DNA of 64,000 nt from positions 2,790,001 through 2,854,000 of the forward strand of contig JAEILZ010000005.1 of the NCBI GenBank assembly GCA_018873225.1. Reading direction: 5' to 3'. Origin of the DNA: [Phialemoniopsis] sp. UDSM-2020 (lineage: Eukaryota > Ascomycota > Sordariomycetes > Thyridiales > Thyridiaceae). Below are positions 21,020-33,227 of the stretch, piece by piece (position 1 is the stretch's first letter; every line of letters begins with the position of its first letter). A program made the position numbers and the translations under genes. The notes below the pieces were generated by a model. It ran no database searches. It was given only the letters and a program-made list of their open reading frames with translations, and was not told the DNA's origin.

Positions 21020-23114
21020 ATGTCGATTGTAGCCGAGTAAGTGCATCTGGTTCATGGTTTTCAAAACTCGTATCCACAAAAACCATACAACTGACCTCAT
21101 TGCCAGCCTCGTCCGCCGTTGGGAGGCCGACGTGGAACGCGTATCTCTGCTTCCGCTCTCCGACTCGGACGATGAAGAGGTTGCTGTCGAGACAAGCTCG
21201 GCAGAGTCGGGCAGTGTCAATGTCGCTGCTCTCTCGTCGCCACGCATCAATGAGCTGCTTCACATCGTGCGTTCGCTGTCATCGACGTCATCGTCCAGTA
21301 CCCTGTTGTCGTCCTATCAGATCCAGAGCCTGCTGAAACAGTCCGGCCTGGCTGAGTCTGAGAATAACATCGAGCTCCTCCAGCAAAAGAACGCGTATGA
21401 GAGCGAGATCGAATGGCTGCTCGTCAGCAAGGCCACCGTGCAAACGTACGGTATTATTATGAACACCCTGCTTGACCAGATCATCCCCCTCAGCGACGAC
21501 ATCTGGTACTGGGATGAGGTCTTGAGCTCTTACTCGTACAGCGGTGTCTACGCCATCCAGACAGCGCCGCTGCGCATATGGGACTGGACAAAGGACGTCC
21601 TGGGCGAGAGCCGTACGCGCTTCCGGCAGCTTCGCGAATCTCCGGCACAAACGCTGGACTCTGGAAGGACCACTCTGTCCAAGCAATGGAGCGAGTTCTA
21701 CGGCATCGTGAGGAAGACCGTCGCAGAGCGTTCGATCAAGGACATCCAACGCAGGATGCTCTCCCCCGTAGCGATCTGCCGGTCCCAGGCTAGACATAAG
21801 CAAAAGCAACTGAAACAGCTGCGTGTGCTGATCGCCAGTGGTCTGGGCACGCTGATTGACGAAGGCCTGGGTTTCGACGACGGCCACGTCAGTGGGAAGG
21901 GAGCCAAAGCTAACGACAATGGCGAGAAATGGAAAGGCATCGTCGAGCGCAGCGTCTCCCTAATGGACATGGTTCTTTATGAAGTTCTCCAGGTCAACTA
22001 CGAAGTTCGGGAATTCGAAGACAAAATCTTTAATGGGGTCGAGGAAGATCCCGAACTCTCAATACACCATGAGGACGAGAATGGATTGCGTAAGCCCGCC
22101 ATTCTTGCCAGACGTCTGCTCAATCTCCTGGAGAATCGTATCCCCAACCATGTTCGCGATACCAAGGTTGTTGTCAAGCAATACGGTCGCCCGTCGGTCC
22201 TGGTCAGATACTGGCTACCAATCACTGTACTCGTCTTTTCATCATCTACCTTGCTCCGGATATTTGCCAATCGTAAGGACGACATACTTAATTGGGTTCG
22301 CAACTTTGGGGCAACGGTCCAAGACTTCTGGTTCAACTGGGTCGTGGAGCCTGTCCGCAAGGTGATTGGGACTATTCGACACGATGAGAACAGCGAAATC
22401 GCCATCATGAGCAAGGACAGCTTGCGGGCCGACCGCGAGAGCCTGGAGCGTATGGTTGTGGAGTTTGCCCGTGACAAGCCTCTGCACGCCGTTGGGGAAG
22501 CCAACATCACGGATGCCCAGCTCGGCGAGATCCAGGCCAAGGTCAGAGAGGGCGATGTTACGCCAGTGCTCCGGGCCTACGAGAATGATCTAAGGAAGCC
22601 ATTTGTCGGTGCAGTGAGGGGCGACCTCGTACGATCTCTTCTGATCCAGGTCCAGAAGACAAAGGTCGACCTGGAGGTGGCCATGAGCGGCATCGACTCG
22701 CTGCTCAAGAGCCAAGAACTAGTGTTTGGTTTTGTCGGCCTGACCCCGGGCGTGCTGGTCTCCATCGCTGTCTTCCGGTACCTCCGTGGCGTGTTCGGCG
22801 GCCGGAAGGGTATCCGCCGCAGCGAAAAGGCGACGCGCGGCATGCGTGTGATGCGCAACATCGACCGGATCTTTTACGAGGTCAACGCCACAGCAGACCC
22901 TCAAAAGCCACCACTACTCTCCTACAAGGACCACGGCCTACTTGTCTGCGAGGTGCACACTCTGCGCAAGCTGGCGCACGGACTGCTACCCCGAGAGATC
23001 GAAAAGGAGTTCCTCGAGGACCTGGACGACCTGGTGGCCAACACGAAGGGAATCCAGCTCCAGATGATGGCCTTTGAGAGGATCCGCTGGGCCTACTCGA
23101 AATGGCTGAGATAG
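21020..23114 (+). CDS. NCA2: Nuclear control of ATPase protein Nca2
   Basis: Nca2 is a mitochondrial outer/inner-membrane-associated protein that in yeast affects expression of the mitochondrially encoded ATP synthase subunits 6 and 8. Two exons (21020-21036 and 21107-23114) give 674 residues; the junction restores MSIVADLVRRWEADVERV. The family C-terminal region is clear: EKATRGMRVMRNIDRIFYE, then YKDHGLLVCEVHTLRK and FLEDLDDLV. Two hydrophobic stretches fit membrane segments: LPITVLVFSSSTLLRIF (about residue 395) and FGFVGLTPGVLVSIAVFRYL (about residue 570). The N-terminal 60 residues are Ser-rich. The minus-strand open frames across the gene are shadows of its codon bias. Confidence 0.92.
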
Positions 23115-24369
23115 TGTTGCAAGGGCTACATAGCTGTACATCATTCAATCATGGACAAGCGGCAAGGTATAAGGCATTATCATTGATAAAGTGCAGCGTT
23201 TACAGATCCAGACCAGGGTGTACAGTACCAGTTGTAAAAGCATATATGCTACAGAAATAAGAAAAGCGTCTTCTTCAGATCAAATCGAACCATTTTCGTC
23301 GCTGACAGAGGCATGCATCACGTTTGTCGTCTTTGTTTGAGGGTCAAGTAGGTGTCAGAATGGTTGACGGTTTTGGATCGATCTCTACCCAAATTACTAA
23401 CAGACTGGATGACCCAAATACGCATACTTTAGGTAGTGGGATAATCCTGTGTGATCAGTTAAGAATTGAGGTACATCGAGAAGGCAAACCGTCAACTAAT
23501 CGGTGCCCACTGAATAAGGGTGCGTCTTAGAGACAAGTTGGGAGGCTATGACGAAAGGGCCTCATGACCCTCCTCTTCTTGGATTTAGTGTGATAGGTAG
23601 CCGCATACTTTTGTACCTGCATCTGTATGACATGGCACGTTTGGGTCTTTTACAGTAGACTCGACCATTCTAACGCAGTCCTGGTAGAGCTCCGCCTTTG
23701 AAGGTCTACAGATTTGCGGTTGGAAAAGAGTGTAAATGCAAGGGCAGAGAGTTACTCCGAGGCTGAACCCCTTGTCCAAGTGTTCCGCTGTCAATTAGAA
23801 AGCTCCTTCAATTTGGGCCAGTGTTTCGTTGACCACTAGTCTAAGGTGACCTACGACTTGGCTGCAATTACTCGCTTTGTTAGCACGCGCTTTTCAGCAA
23901 CACTGAACTGAATTGACAGTCCGACTCCGCAAACCCCGCCCGCTCGCCTTTGGCTTATTAGGGGATCGCACGCACCAAGCCTCCACTGGCTAGCCGCCTA
24001 CCGCCTACCTGATTCAGTAACACGTCGTCACAAAACCAACCACCTGTCACAAGCACCACCACCACTGCCACCACCACGCTGGATCCAGTGTACTGCCCGC
24101 CGCCGCCGCCTACCTAGAGTAGCCTCGCCCTTCCAGAAACCCTTGCCGGCCGACAGAAACGTAACCCCAACTTCAAACCCATCTTATCCCGACCAAGACA
24201 AAACCTCCAAACCGCACGCGCGTCGCATACACTCCGGGCAGATCGTGCACTCCCGGCGCGCATCAACAGAGCAGGGACACGACAGCGTCGATTTTCAATT
24301 TTCTAACCTCAATAACGAGCACGCACCTCACCGCATCTGCATCCCCCGTGGTGCTCCCCTATTCCCACC
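23115..24369. other. Intergenic region NCA2-SEC4
   Basis: This 1.25 kb stretch contains the NCA2 3' end, a short inverted-repeat element at 23363-23496 (listed separately), and from about 23880 a promoter/leader zone for SEC4. The leader is C-rich with CAC/ACC repeats around 24050-24080. No other gene is seen. Confidence 0.6.
23363..23496. mobile_element. MITE-like short inverted-repeat element, copy 1
   Basis: This 134 bp unit begins GTTGACGGTTT and ends AAACCGTCAAC, an 11 bp perfect inverted repeat. It is clearly related to the segment at 40965-41095: both contain a near-identical core (GTGGGATAATCCTG then GTGATCAGTTA) and CCGTCAACTAAT at the right end. The right end is followed by TA and the left end preceded by TG, which could be a decayed TA target duplication. 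No coding capacity. It is inferred to be a non-autonomous DNA-transposon relic. Confidence 0.7.
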
Positions 24370-25276
<907 letters not shown>

Positions 25277-25936
25277 GGGGGCTCAACCGCTCTTGGTTTG
25301 AGGTGGAGGAATGCGAACTAGAGAAGAGAGAGTCGGGCGGATGATCCTGAAGTATGGCATCCGAGTTGAGAGGAAGAATGCATTGGCACCGAGCGCTCGC
25401 CGAAATGTCGTCCGTGGTTCCACCACGCGGGAGCGGCCTGCTGCGTGTGCGTGTCTTGAACACAAAAGAGGCATCATGCTGCTCGCATCCGCATATATAC
25501 TTGCAGGAGAGGTCGCATTTGTCCCCCTTCGGATATGGCATGGCTCTTCTCTTTGGCAGTTACTTGTATCGCTTTTTATTACCTGTTGCTGCTTTCTTCT
25601 TTCTTTCTTCTCGTAGAAAGGTCCAGTATGTATGTTGCTGGCTGAACAAGAGAGAGCAGACAAATCTCGGTTAACGGAGTTTACGGGTTCTCGATCTCTG
25701 GGGGTTTAATACATTTGCGCATTATTTCATTGCTCTGCTATACTCTATGTGTGAAGTCATCGCTGTCTAAATGGGTTTGATGGTTGGTCTACCTCTGTAG
25801 CCTCTTGTGCCCCTATAGGATCTTTGCAACATCATGCTCCTGGATATAATACATAGAGAAAGACAATTCTCATCGGCGTAGGGTATGAATGGGATACACA
25901 TATGTTACAGGCCGTCGTCCCCTGGACCCCTCCATC
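25277..25936. other. Convergent spacer, SEC4 / unknown mitochondrial protein gene
   Basis: This 660 bp spacer lies between convergent genes. It should hold both 3' untranslated regions. Overlapping frames on both strands lack motifs. Confidence 0.55.
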
Positions 25937-27142
25937 TCACCACAACAAGGTCGCATTGATCGTCACATCCCGACCATCCGTGGAGTCCACAACCCGCCTC
26001 CGATGCCAGTCTCGGACGAACCGCCGCCCCTCCGGAATATCTTCGAACGAGATGAGGAACCGCGAGAACCGCTGCGTCTCCGCGCCCGGCCCCTGAGGCG
26101 TCGCTGCCCGCCCGCCCAGCCTAGATAAGGCGTCCACCACGTCGGCCAATTCGGTGCCCAGGGCTGGATCGGTCGCCCCAACCTTGCCGGCCAGCCACTT
26201 GACGGGGACAACACCCGCGCGCCCGTCCACGATCCGCCACGGCAGGTTGCGCTGCTGCCCGTCCTCGTCGAGCACGCGCCGCAGTAGACTCAGGGTCGTG
26301 CCGCCCCCGCCCTCGAGCACGACGAGCACGCGGCCCGCCTCGTCCTCCACCGCTGCCGCCTGTCGTCGTGTAGCCGCCGCTGGCCCGGGCAGCACCCTCG
26401 CATCAAGCCTGGCCGTCGGCGGCACGAGCGCGAAGCCGCGCAGCGCGTCCTCGACGCCCGGCGCCGCCACCACCGCGGCGGACCTGCTGCGCTGCCCGAG
26501 GTCGTGCAGCGAGCGCGCGCGGTCGAGGTAGGCTCGCGCGGCGTGCCGGCTCTCAAAGGTCAGGGCGTACCGGCCCCGGGGCGCGAGGGTGGCCGCATCG
26601 AGCGCACGCGACGCGCGGAGCAGGCCGCCGGCCCAGCCGTCTAGGTGCGCGGCCGGCGAGGCGGCGAGGCGGACGAGGTCCGAGGCCTCGAGGGTCGGCG
26701 GGGCGCCGGAGAGGATGAGCGTCGTGGGGACGTCCTGGGTCTGATGGGCGGCGCGGGGGCCGGCGAGGGGTGGGGGGCGCGGCTTGCGTGGGTCGTGTAG
26801 CCATTTCGCGAGTGATGCGTCGGGGGGTACGGGGGAGGGCTCCTGCTGCGACGCCTGGGGTTGGGAGTTGGGTGTTGGTGGGTGTTGTTCTTGTTCTGGT
26901 GGTTGAGGGGTGGTCTTCTTCTCGCCGGGGAAGAGCTCTTCGAAGAGAGAGTGTTTAGGAGGCTGGCCTGCAGCGTTGTCGATGGAGAGGGGGGTATCAT
27001 CTTTGGGAGAGCGGTCGTGGGCGCGGGAGAGGTGTTGCGCAGTCGAGAGGCGCCGCGGCGCAAACGCTGATGCGCATCTACATGTCGCCCATGGCGGCGT
27101 CGGCGGAGAGAAGAGCGCCGCCGGGAGTCGCCGTGGGAGCAT
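25937..27142 (-). CDS. Hypothetical protein, probable mitochondrial targeting
   Basis: I do not recognise this 401-residue single-exon protein. The N-terminus (MLPRRLPAALFSPPTPPWAT, then CRCASAFAPRRLST) is rich in Arg, Ala and Ser without acidic residues for about 40 positions, as expected of a mitochondrial presequence. A Pro/Gln-rich low-complexity linker follows (about 70-130). The second half is an Ala/Arg/Leu-rich folded-looking region. It contains two short stretches resembling degenerate RNA-recognition strands: TTLILSGAPPTLEASDLVRL near 140 and RFLISFEDIPEGRRFVRDWH near 370. RNA binding is therefore only a guess. The third codon position is extremely GC-rich, giving long shadow frames on the other strand. 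It shares a divergent 618 bp upstream region with AFG2. Confidence 0.75.
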   Translation of the reverse strand: MLPRRLPAALFSPPTPPWATCRCASAFAPRRLSTAQHLSRAHDRSPKDDTPLSIDNAAGQPPKHSLFEELFPGEKKTTPQPPEQEQHPPTPNSQPQASQQEPSPVPPDASLAKWLHDPRKPRPPPLAGPRAAHQTQDVPTTLILSGAPPTLEASDLVRLAASPAAHLDGWAGGLLRASRALDAATLAPRGRYALTFESRHAARAYLDRARSLHDLGQRSRSAAVVAAPGVEDALRGFALVPPTARLDARVLPGPAAATRRQAAAVEDEAGRVLVVLEGGGGTTLSLLRRVLDEDGQQRNLPWRIVDGRAGVVPVKWLAGKVGATDPALGTELADVVDALSRLGGRAATPQGPGAETQRFSRFLISFEDIPEGRRFVRDWHRRRVVDSTDGRDVTINATLLW

Positions 27143-27760
27143 ACAGGCGGGCGGGCGCGTCGTGTTGCACTATATGCGGACGGAGAAAAGCATTTGTTCT
27201 GACCCGGATGACAATTTTTGGGTGGGCTGGTGTTGTGCCGGCCGAAGGTCGCGAGAATAGTATTGCTGTCGGCGGGCCTGATAAAGTGGTGGTCGTCGTG
27301 ATTTGTAGTGTTTAAGGTTCAGCCGCAACCGGGGTCCGGCCAGAAAAAAAGTTCGGTGCATGTTCCCCCACGACGGGTCCGGACCCATCAATCCACCACA
27401 TTCTCAACTTCCGTGAGATGAAAAAGAATGAGAGTGATCAGAACATGAGAATAGAGTACGAGAAACTATGATTTGATATAGGGAGAATAAATGAAAGGCC
27501 TCCCAATAAATTGAGTCATGAAATGATCTGCGCAAGATATGTGTCGGTGTAGTTGGGGCTCTTTTGTAAGTTACTTTAGTTGATAAGTTTTTTTATACAG
27601 AAAAAACAAACCCATCAAAATACTATTCTCCATCCAAAGGACAAAATCACCAAGCTCAACATCCACCTTGTAAATTTCACTTGCACGGCGATCCTATTAG
27701 AACTTGATTATTGGAGGACCATTGGGAAAACGCTTTAGACCGTGGGATAGCCCTGCAACC
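27143..27760. promoter_or_regulatory. Divergent promoter region, hypothetical mitochondrial protein / AFG2
   Basis: This 618 bp stretch separates two divergent genes. It is strikingly AT-richer (about 27400-27700, with A and T runs) than the very GC-rich genes on either side. An in-frame ATG at 27704 precedes the AFG2 start by 19 codons but lacks conservation. Confidence 0.5.
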
Positions 27761-30007
27761 ATGGCTCCCCGATCACTGGAGGTCAAGCTTCGGCCTCACA
27801 AAACCGAGATGCTGAAAGGCGCATCCAGGCTCCACGTCAGCCACGATGCTTTGCTCGAGCTCGGTGCCGAGAGCGGCAAGCCGTGCGTCATAGAAAAGAT
27901 CGGAGATGAGTCTACACGGAGGGAGGCTATCCTTTTCAAGTCTCTGGAGCAAGGTCTCGGGAAGAAAGCCGCTTTGATACCCAAGCCGTTCCAAGACGTA
28001 TGCAACTTCACCTACACCGATGCCTACCGCATCAGCTACACCCCGGGCAGCACCGTCCCCGAGGCGAAAGAGGTCGTCTTGGAGGAGACCAACGGCGATA
28101 GCAACGGCATCAACGCGTTGACGCAACAGGCATGGCTAAATGCCGTTGAGAATGAGTTCTGTCGGGTCGAGACCATCTTCTCCGGCATGACGCTGAAAAG
28201 TATCCAATGCCGAGGACTCAAAAAGACGTTTGTCATCAAGTTTGTCAACGGCAAGACGAACGGAAATGCGCAGTTCGTGCTAGACACTACTAGGATCGAG
28301 TTTGTGAGACAAGGGGCTGCCGGCGCGCAGGGCGAGGCCACTCAACCACCTGGTGAGCTCCAGATCACCGATGTCCATGGCATCGATGGGCCGGTCAAAG
28401 AGCTCAATCGTTTTCTTATGCGCTTCAAATATCCGCATTACCCACAAGCAGTCGTCTCCTGTGGTGTGGTCATCCATGGTGGTAACGGCACTGGCAAGAC
28501 CATGCTCGTCGATCGTCTTGTTGAGACGGGTTGGGGATCTGTGCATCGGATCGCGTACAGCGACAAGCTCGCCGCCATACAAGAGACGTTTCAAAGGGCA
28601 CGCGAACAGCAGCCCAGTATCGTCACTATCGACGGCTTCGAAAGACTGATAGATAAGGAGCGGTCAAACCGTCTGGCCGTCATCCAAGCCGTGTGCGACT
28701 TTCTGGACAAGCTCGTCGCCGGACCCGGGCGGAACGAGAAGCTGCCCAAGGTGGCAGTCATCGTCACCTGCCTAGACTACACAACCGACATCCCCCTCGA
28801 CCTACGCAAGCCAGGGCGCTTGACCAGGGACATCTTTCTTCCGCTCCCAGACGTCGACTGCAGGAGAGAGATCATCAAGTCTTTCGACCCACCGTTTGAG
28901 CCCACGGCAAAGGCAGAAGGTGTGAACTACATCGCAGAGCGCACCCATGCCTATAATGGTACAGACCTCGCCCATCTCCTCGCCCGAGCTATGGACATCA
29001 GCAAAGAAGGGCACTGGTCTGCCGCTGCCGCCGACAACTCACCTGCCCCTGAACACACTCCCGATACACCGGAAGAAGAGGATGTCAACCACCACCACAT
29101 CACCTATGCCGACATCAACGAGGCCCTGATCCACATCCGCCCCAGCGCCATGCACGACGTCAACCTCAAGCCTCCGCCCATGAAGTGGTCCGATATCGGC
29201 GGACAGGAGGGCGTCAAGAAGTCCCTGCGCCTCGCCGTCATGATGCTCAACGAGCGGCCCGAGGTCCTCGAGCGCTTCGTCGCCCGCCCGCCCAAGGGCT
29301 TCCTCCTCTACGGGCCCCCCGGATGCTCCAAGACCATGGCCGCCCAGGCCATGGCCACCGAGTCCGGGCTCAACTTCTTCGCCGTCAAGGGCGCCGAGCT
29401 GCTCAACCAGTACGTAGGCGAGTCGGAGCGCGCCATCCGCCGCCTGTTCGCGCGCGCGCGCGGCGCCGCGCCCTCGATGATCTTCTTTGACGAGATCGAC
29501 TCCATCGGCGGGCAGCGCCACGGCATGGGCGGCTCCGGCTCCTCCTCGACCTCGACGCACGGCAGCCTCAACGTGCTGACCACGATGCTCAACGAGATGG
29601 ACGGCTTCGAGGCCATGAAGGACGTGCTCGTGCTGGCCGCGACCAACCGCCCGCAGATGCTCGACCCGGCGCTCCTGCGGCCCGGCCGATTCGACAAGCT
29701 CATCTACGTCAGCCCGCCGGACCGCGAGGCCCGCGAGACCATCTTCCGGGGCGTCATCTCGCGGCAGACCGTCGTCGGCGTGGACCCGGCCGACCTGGCG
29801 GACCGCACCGAGGGCTTCTCGGGCGCCGAGATCAGCGGCATCTGCAAGGCGGCCGGCGAGGCGGCGTACCAGCGGTGGAAGCTCGAGGGCGGGGAGAAGG
29901 GCATCACGATGGGCGACCTGGAGCCCGCGATCGCGGGGATGCCCAAGATGATCACACAGGCCATGCTCAACGGCTTCAAGGACTGGGAGAACAAATTCAG
30001 ACACTGA
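27761..30007 (+). CDS. AFG2: AAA ATPase Afg2/Drg1, 60S ribosome maturation factor
   Basis: Afg2 (Drg1) is a hexameric type II AAA ATPase that releases Rlp24 from cytoplasmic pre-60S particles. The single exon gives 748 residues from ATG 27761 (CAACC-ATGG, MAPRSLEVKLRPHK); an in-frame upstream ATG at 27704 would add 19 residues. It has an N-domain, then D1 with Walker A GGNGTGKT (about 239-247), then D2 with Walker A GPPGCSKT (about 517-525). D2 also has Walker B IFFDEID (about 573) and the arginine-finger region LLRPGRFDK. D2 is canonical. D1 is not: its Walker B position reads SIVTIDGFERL, so the catalytic DE pair is replaced by DG, and its arginine-finger region reads KPGRLTRD. A Ser/Gly/Thr-rich loop follows D2 Walker B. 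The 335-codon antisense frame over D2 is a GC shadow. Confidence 0.93.
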   Translation: MAPRSLEVKLRPHKTEMLKGASRLHVSHDALLELGAESGKPCVIEKIGDESTRREAILFKSLEQGLGKKAALIPKPFQDVCNFTYTDAYRISYTPGSTVPEAKEVVLEETNGDSNGINALTQQAWLNAVENEFCRVETIFSGMTLKSIQCRGLKKTFVIKFVNGKTNGNAQFVLDTTRIEFVRQGAAGAQGEATQPPGELQITDVHGIDGPVKELNRFLMRFKYPHYPQAVVSCGVVIHGGNGTGKTMLVDRLVETGWGSVHRIAYSDKLAAIQETFQRAREQQPSIVTIDGFERLIDKERSNRLAVIQAVCDFLDKLVAGPGRNEKLPKVAVIVTCLDYTTDIPLDLRKPGRLTRDIFLPLPDVDCRREIIKSFDPPFEPTAKAEGVNYIAERTHAYNGTDLAHLLARAMDISKEGHWSAAAADNSPAPEHTPDTPEEEDVNHHHITYADINEALIHIRPSAMHDVNLKPPPMKWSDIGGQEGVKKSLRLAVMMLNERPEVLERFVARPPKGFLLYGPPGCSKTMAAQAMATESGLNFFAVKGAELLNQYVGESERAIRRLFARARGAAPSMIFFDEIDSIGGQRHGMGGSGSSSTSTHGSLNVLTTMLNEMDGFEAMKDVLVLAATNRPQMLDPALLRPGRFDKLIYVSPPDREARETIFRGVISRQTVVGVDPADLADRTEGFSGAEISGICKAAGEAAYQRWKLEGGEKGITMGDLEPAIAGMPKMITQAMLNGFKDWENKFRH

Positions 30008-30201
30008 AGGAACGACGGCGACGATGGCTGGTAGGGTTTGCTTCATTCATGACATCCCATCGTGGGGAGCTCTATTCTTTTATCTATCCGGCCTTGTCCC
30101 TTCTCGTGGGACAAGCCTGTTATCAAATACAGCGAAAGGCAACAAGGGTTGCCGCAGACTCCTCAGGAACGGCCCAGTCTAGTGCTCTTCTGGGCACAGC
30201 C

Positions 30202-31574
30202 TCAAATCATACGGCGTCTATACACACCAAACATCCAGCTCGCCCTCAGGATCGTCAGACCCAGCGCCATCTTGATGCTGTCCTGCAGGACGTTGAGCTT
30301 GCTCCCCTCGACCTCGTGCCAGTCAATAGGCACCTCCGCAACCCGGATACCAGGGCTCCTGCCGATAGCAGCACCCTCATCGTCGAGGACTAGAGAGGCA
30401 GGGGCCGACTCCGCCAGCATCAACATCTCAATATCGAAGATCCAGCCCTCGGAGTGCATGTAGGGAATGATGTGGGGTAGGGCAGCGCGGCTGAACAGCT
30501 TGAAGCCGCATTGCGTGTCGGAGAGGCGAGAGGTTGCGGGCGGGGTCAGGATCATGAGTACGAAATGGAAGGCCTTCATTAGAAAGTTGCGAAGAGCGGA
30601 GCGCTATTTTGAGGAAAGACAACATGTCAGCGATCACATAACGAGAGCAACAGAGTAGATCAATAGAATAGAAGCCCTCATACCTTGACAACGGCGTCGC
30701 TGCCCACCAAATGTCCTCGGCTGCCGATCGCAACACCACGGTTCGCTCCGTCCAGGACCTCGTTACAGCCCGAGACCAGATTGCCCAGGTAGCTGAACTT
30801 GGACGCGCCATCGGCGTCCGCAAAGGCCGCATAACGGCCGCGCACGTGGCGGAAGCCGTGCGTGACGGCACCACCCTTGCCCCGGTTCTTCTCCAGCGTG
30901 ACAATGCGAATAATATCATGTAGGTTATTCTTGCGCGTAAAATCGAGCGCCACGTCGACCGTCTTGTCCTTGCTGCCGTCGTTGACGATAATGATCTCGT
31001 AGCCGGTGACGTTCTCCTCGTCGGGCATGCGGTGCTTATTCGCGTGCCGGTTTGGGGTGCCGGGGCGGCTTGACGGCTTCGCTGCGCCGCTGGCTTTGCT
31101 GCTGGGCTGCTGGCCAGGGCGACCGAAGCGGGTATCGAGGTAGTCGACCATTTCCTGCAGGGCGGGCAGCATGCGCAGCTCCTCGTTGTAGGCCGGGACG
31201 ACGACGCTCATCGCCAGCTCGGCGGGCTCAATGGAGCCCGTGTCCGGGATGCGGGCGCCATCGAGGCCGGCGGGGCCCGAGACATCGCCGATATGTGCCT
31301 TCTCGCTGAGCTGGCGTTGGGACAGCCAGCGGTCGTACCAGCAGGGCAGCTGGCGGGTGACGACGGCGCCGGTGGAGTCGGTGGTGCGGTAGGTTCTCTC
31401 TGAGGGTATGACTGGCCGGGGCTTGGGCGCAACGGCATGCAGGCCCAGGTAGAAGGTTAGGAATGCGAGTGCGGGGAGGGTCAGGAGGGCGAGGAGAAGG
31501 AGGTGCGGCGGCGTGGAGAGAATGGTCATGAACAAGCTGTCGAACAGCTCGGCCGGCAGGCTGAGGAGCGACAT
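30202..31574 (-). CDS. ALG5: Dolichyl-phosphate beta-glucosyltransferase Alg5
   Basis: Alg5 makes dolichyl-phosphate-glucose from UDP-glucose on the ER membrane, the donor for the last three glucoses of the N-glycan precursor. Two exons (30684-31574 and 30202-30603) give 430 residues. A hydrophobic N-terminal anchor (LLLLALLTLPALAFLTFYLG, about 25-45) precedes the GT2 domain. Key motifs are MSVVVPAYNEE, IIIVNDGSKDKT, the FADADGA metal-binding motif and DTQCGFKLF. A Ser/Pro-rich insert of about 35 residues between the first two motifs (RPGQQPSSKASG onward) makes it longer than yeast Alg5 (334). The start is ATG 31574 (MSLLSLPAEL); the in-frame codons upstream to 31760 lack features. Confidence 0.93.
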
Positions 31575-33204
31575 GATTGCGGGGATGCGATGCGCGCGCT
31601 CACAGCCTAGCCGTCCATCCACGTTGTCTAGAGGTGTGGATGTCTGTCTGGTCTGTGTGTGAGCCTGGCGAGCAAGGCTTTGTTCGTGTAGGGGTGTAGC
31701 TGAGACAGGTCTAACCACCAAGTACCGGCAGAGCTGTGATGGTGGTGATGGCACATGCAAATTGAGGCTACGCTGGTCACAAAAACGCGTAGGTGGCAGC
31801 TACAAGCTTTCCACAGCCCACCAATGAAGACAGCCGAGCCCCACGCGGCCCCTGTCGATCTGGGAATGGAAGCACGGACCCCGCCCTGGTCCACTGAACC
31901 ACGGGTAGTGTCTCTGCAAGGGGGGCCGTTAATACATACATAGAACGGTTCACCACCTGGGAATTTAGTGCACCTAGCGTGGGGTTCCAAAGGGCGGGAG
32001 GCTTGCAAAACCAGCGGGTGGTCCACACATGGTTGGGAGGAAAATGTCCGAATGGATCAATGGCATTCACAAAATTTGATGTTGTGAGAACGCACTTATC
32101 GTCATCATTTTTATGCGGTGGAGCATAGTTCTATTGTCCAACTTCGTGCTTCAGTCCATCACAACTAGGGAGACACCATGCAATTACCCTAACGTGCTAT
32201 GCCTGTAGTGAGCGAGGGTCCGTTTCTTTTTTCGGCCCTGTCAGTCAGTGGCTTCGGGTTAATATCGCAGTGCTGATGCTGATCATGGGATTGAGGCTGC
32301 GGGTAGATCTGCCAAGGGTCGTGGCGCCTCAGCGGTGGGCTTGATCAAGCAGCCTCAGCTGAGCCGCCCTTGATGCTTTATTCTTTCAAGGAATGATCGT
32401 CTCTAATATATTCAGCACACACTCTCGATTCGAATTGTTTGGCCAGACACCCGGCTCTTCTCAACCAAATCTAATCTCGGCCAACCTTAGCCGAATTGAA
32501 GCTACTTATCTCATATGCTTGGGGGCCAGTGCCATCCTAGCCAGCTGAGGACGGAAAGCCAGGGAAATGTCAAGCTACTGGCCCATCATCCGGCCAGCGC
32601 CAAGCCTACATCAAGAAATCATCAATGTATCTGTACATGAGTACCATACATACACAGAAATATTCTGATAAGAGGCTCTGCGCTTCCAAAAAGCTTGGAA
32701 ACGGGCCGAGCTCCAATATTTGCAGGGCTGTCTTTGTGGGTGCGCGTCGCCTGTCGTTTCTTGTCATCAAGGCTTGCCCAATGCGGTAACAAAGAAGGTT
32801 TAATAGTCAATCTATTTGCTCGTCCGCCACGCCTCTGCCAAGGAGCTTGTCTGGGTAGGAGATTGCCCAAATCACCGCTTTCTTGCCCAAACAAGTCGCA
32901 TCTTTTTTTGACTGATTGAATGACAAGTCTTGGCAATTGGCAGAGCAAATCGCAACATTGGGATGCAAACGCCTCAAAAACAAGGATGCATTCGGAGCGC
33001 ACCCACCCTTCCGTACCGCAGCCGCGAAACGAGGGGCCCGGTCCTCGTTCGATACTGGCAGCTCGTCTCTTCGTCGCAAACCGTTGATGACCGCTCAGAG
33101 CTCCCACATGCTATCGACTCCGTGCAGGACTAGGGCCAAACCTTGGGTCCCAAGCCTCGCTTTGACGTGGTCAGCAAGGGAGGGGAAGAACCAGACTCGG
33201 TGTG

Positions 33205-33227
33205 CACACACACGCACGCGCGCACAC
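33205..33227. repeat. CA/CG dinucleotide repeat
   Basis: Alternating CACACACACGCACGCGCGCACAC-type sequence in a gene-free region. Purely a simple repeat. Confidence 0.8.

Noticed and set aside
29039..30046. 335-codon open frame antisense to AFG2
   Set aside because: It lies exactly over the very GC-rich D2 domain and reads as Val/Leu/Asp/Glu-rich sequence without a family; it is a shadow of strong third-position GC bias.
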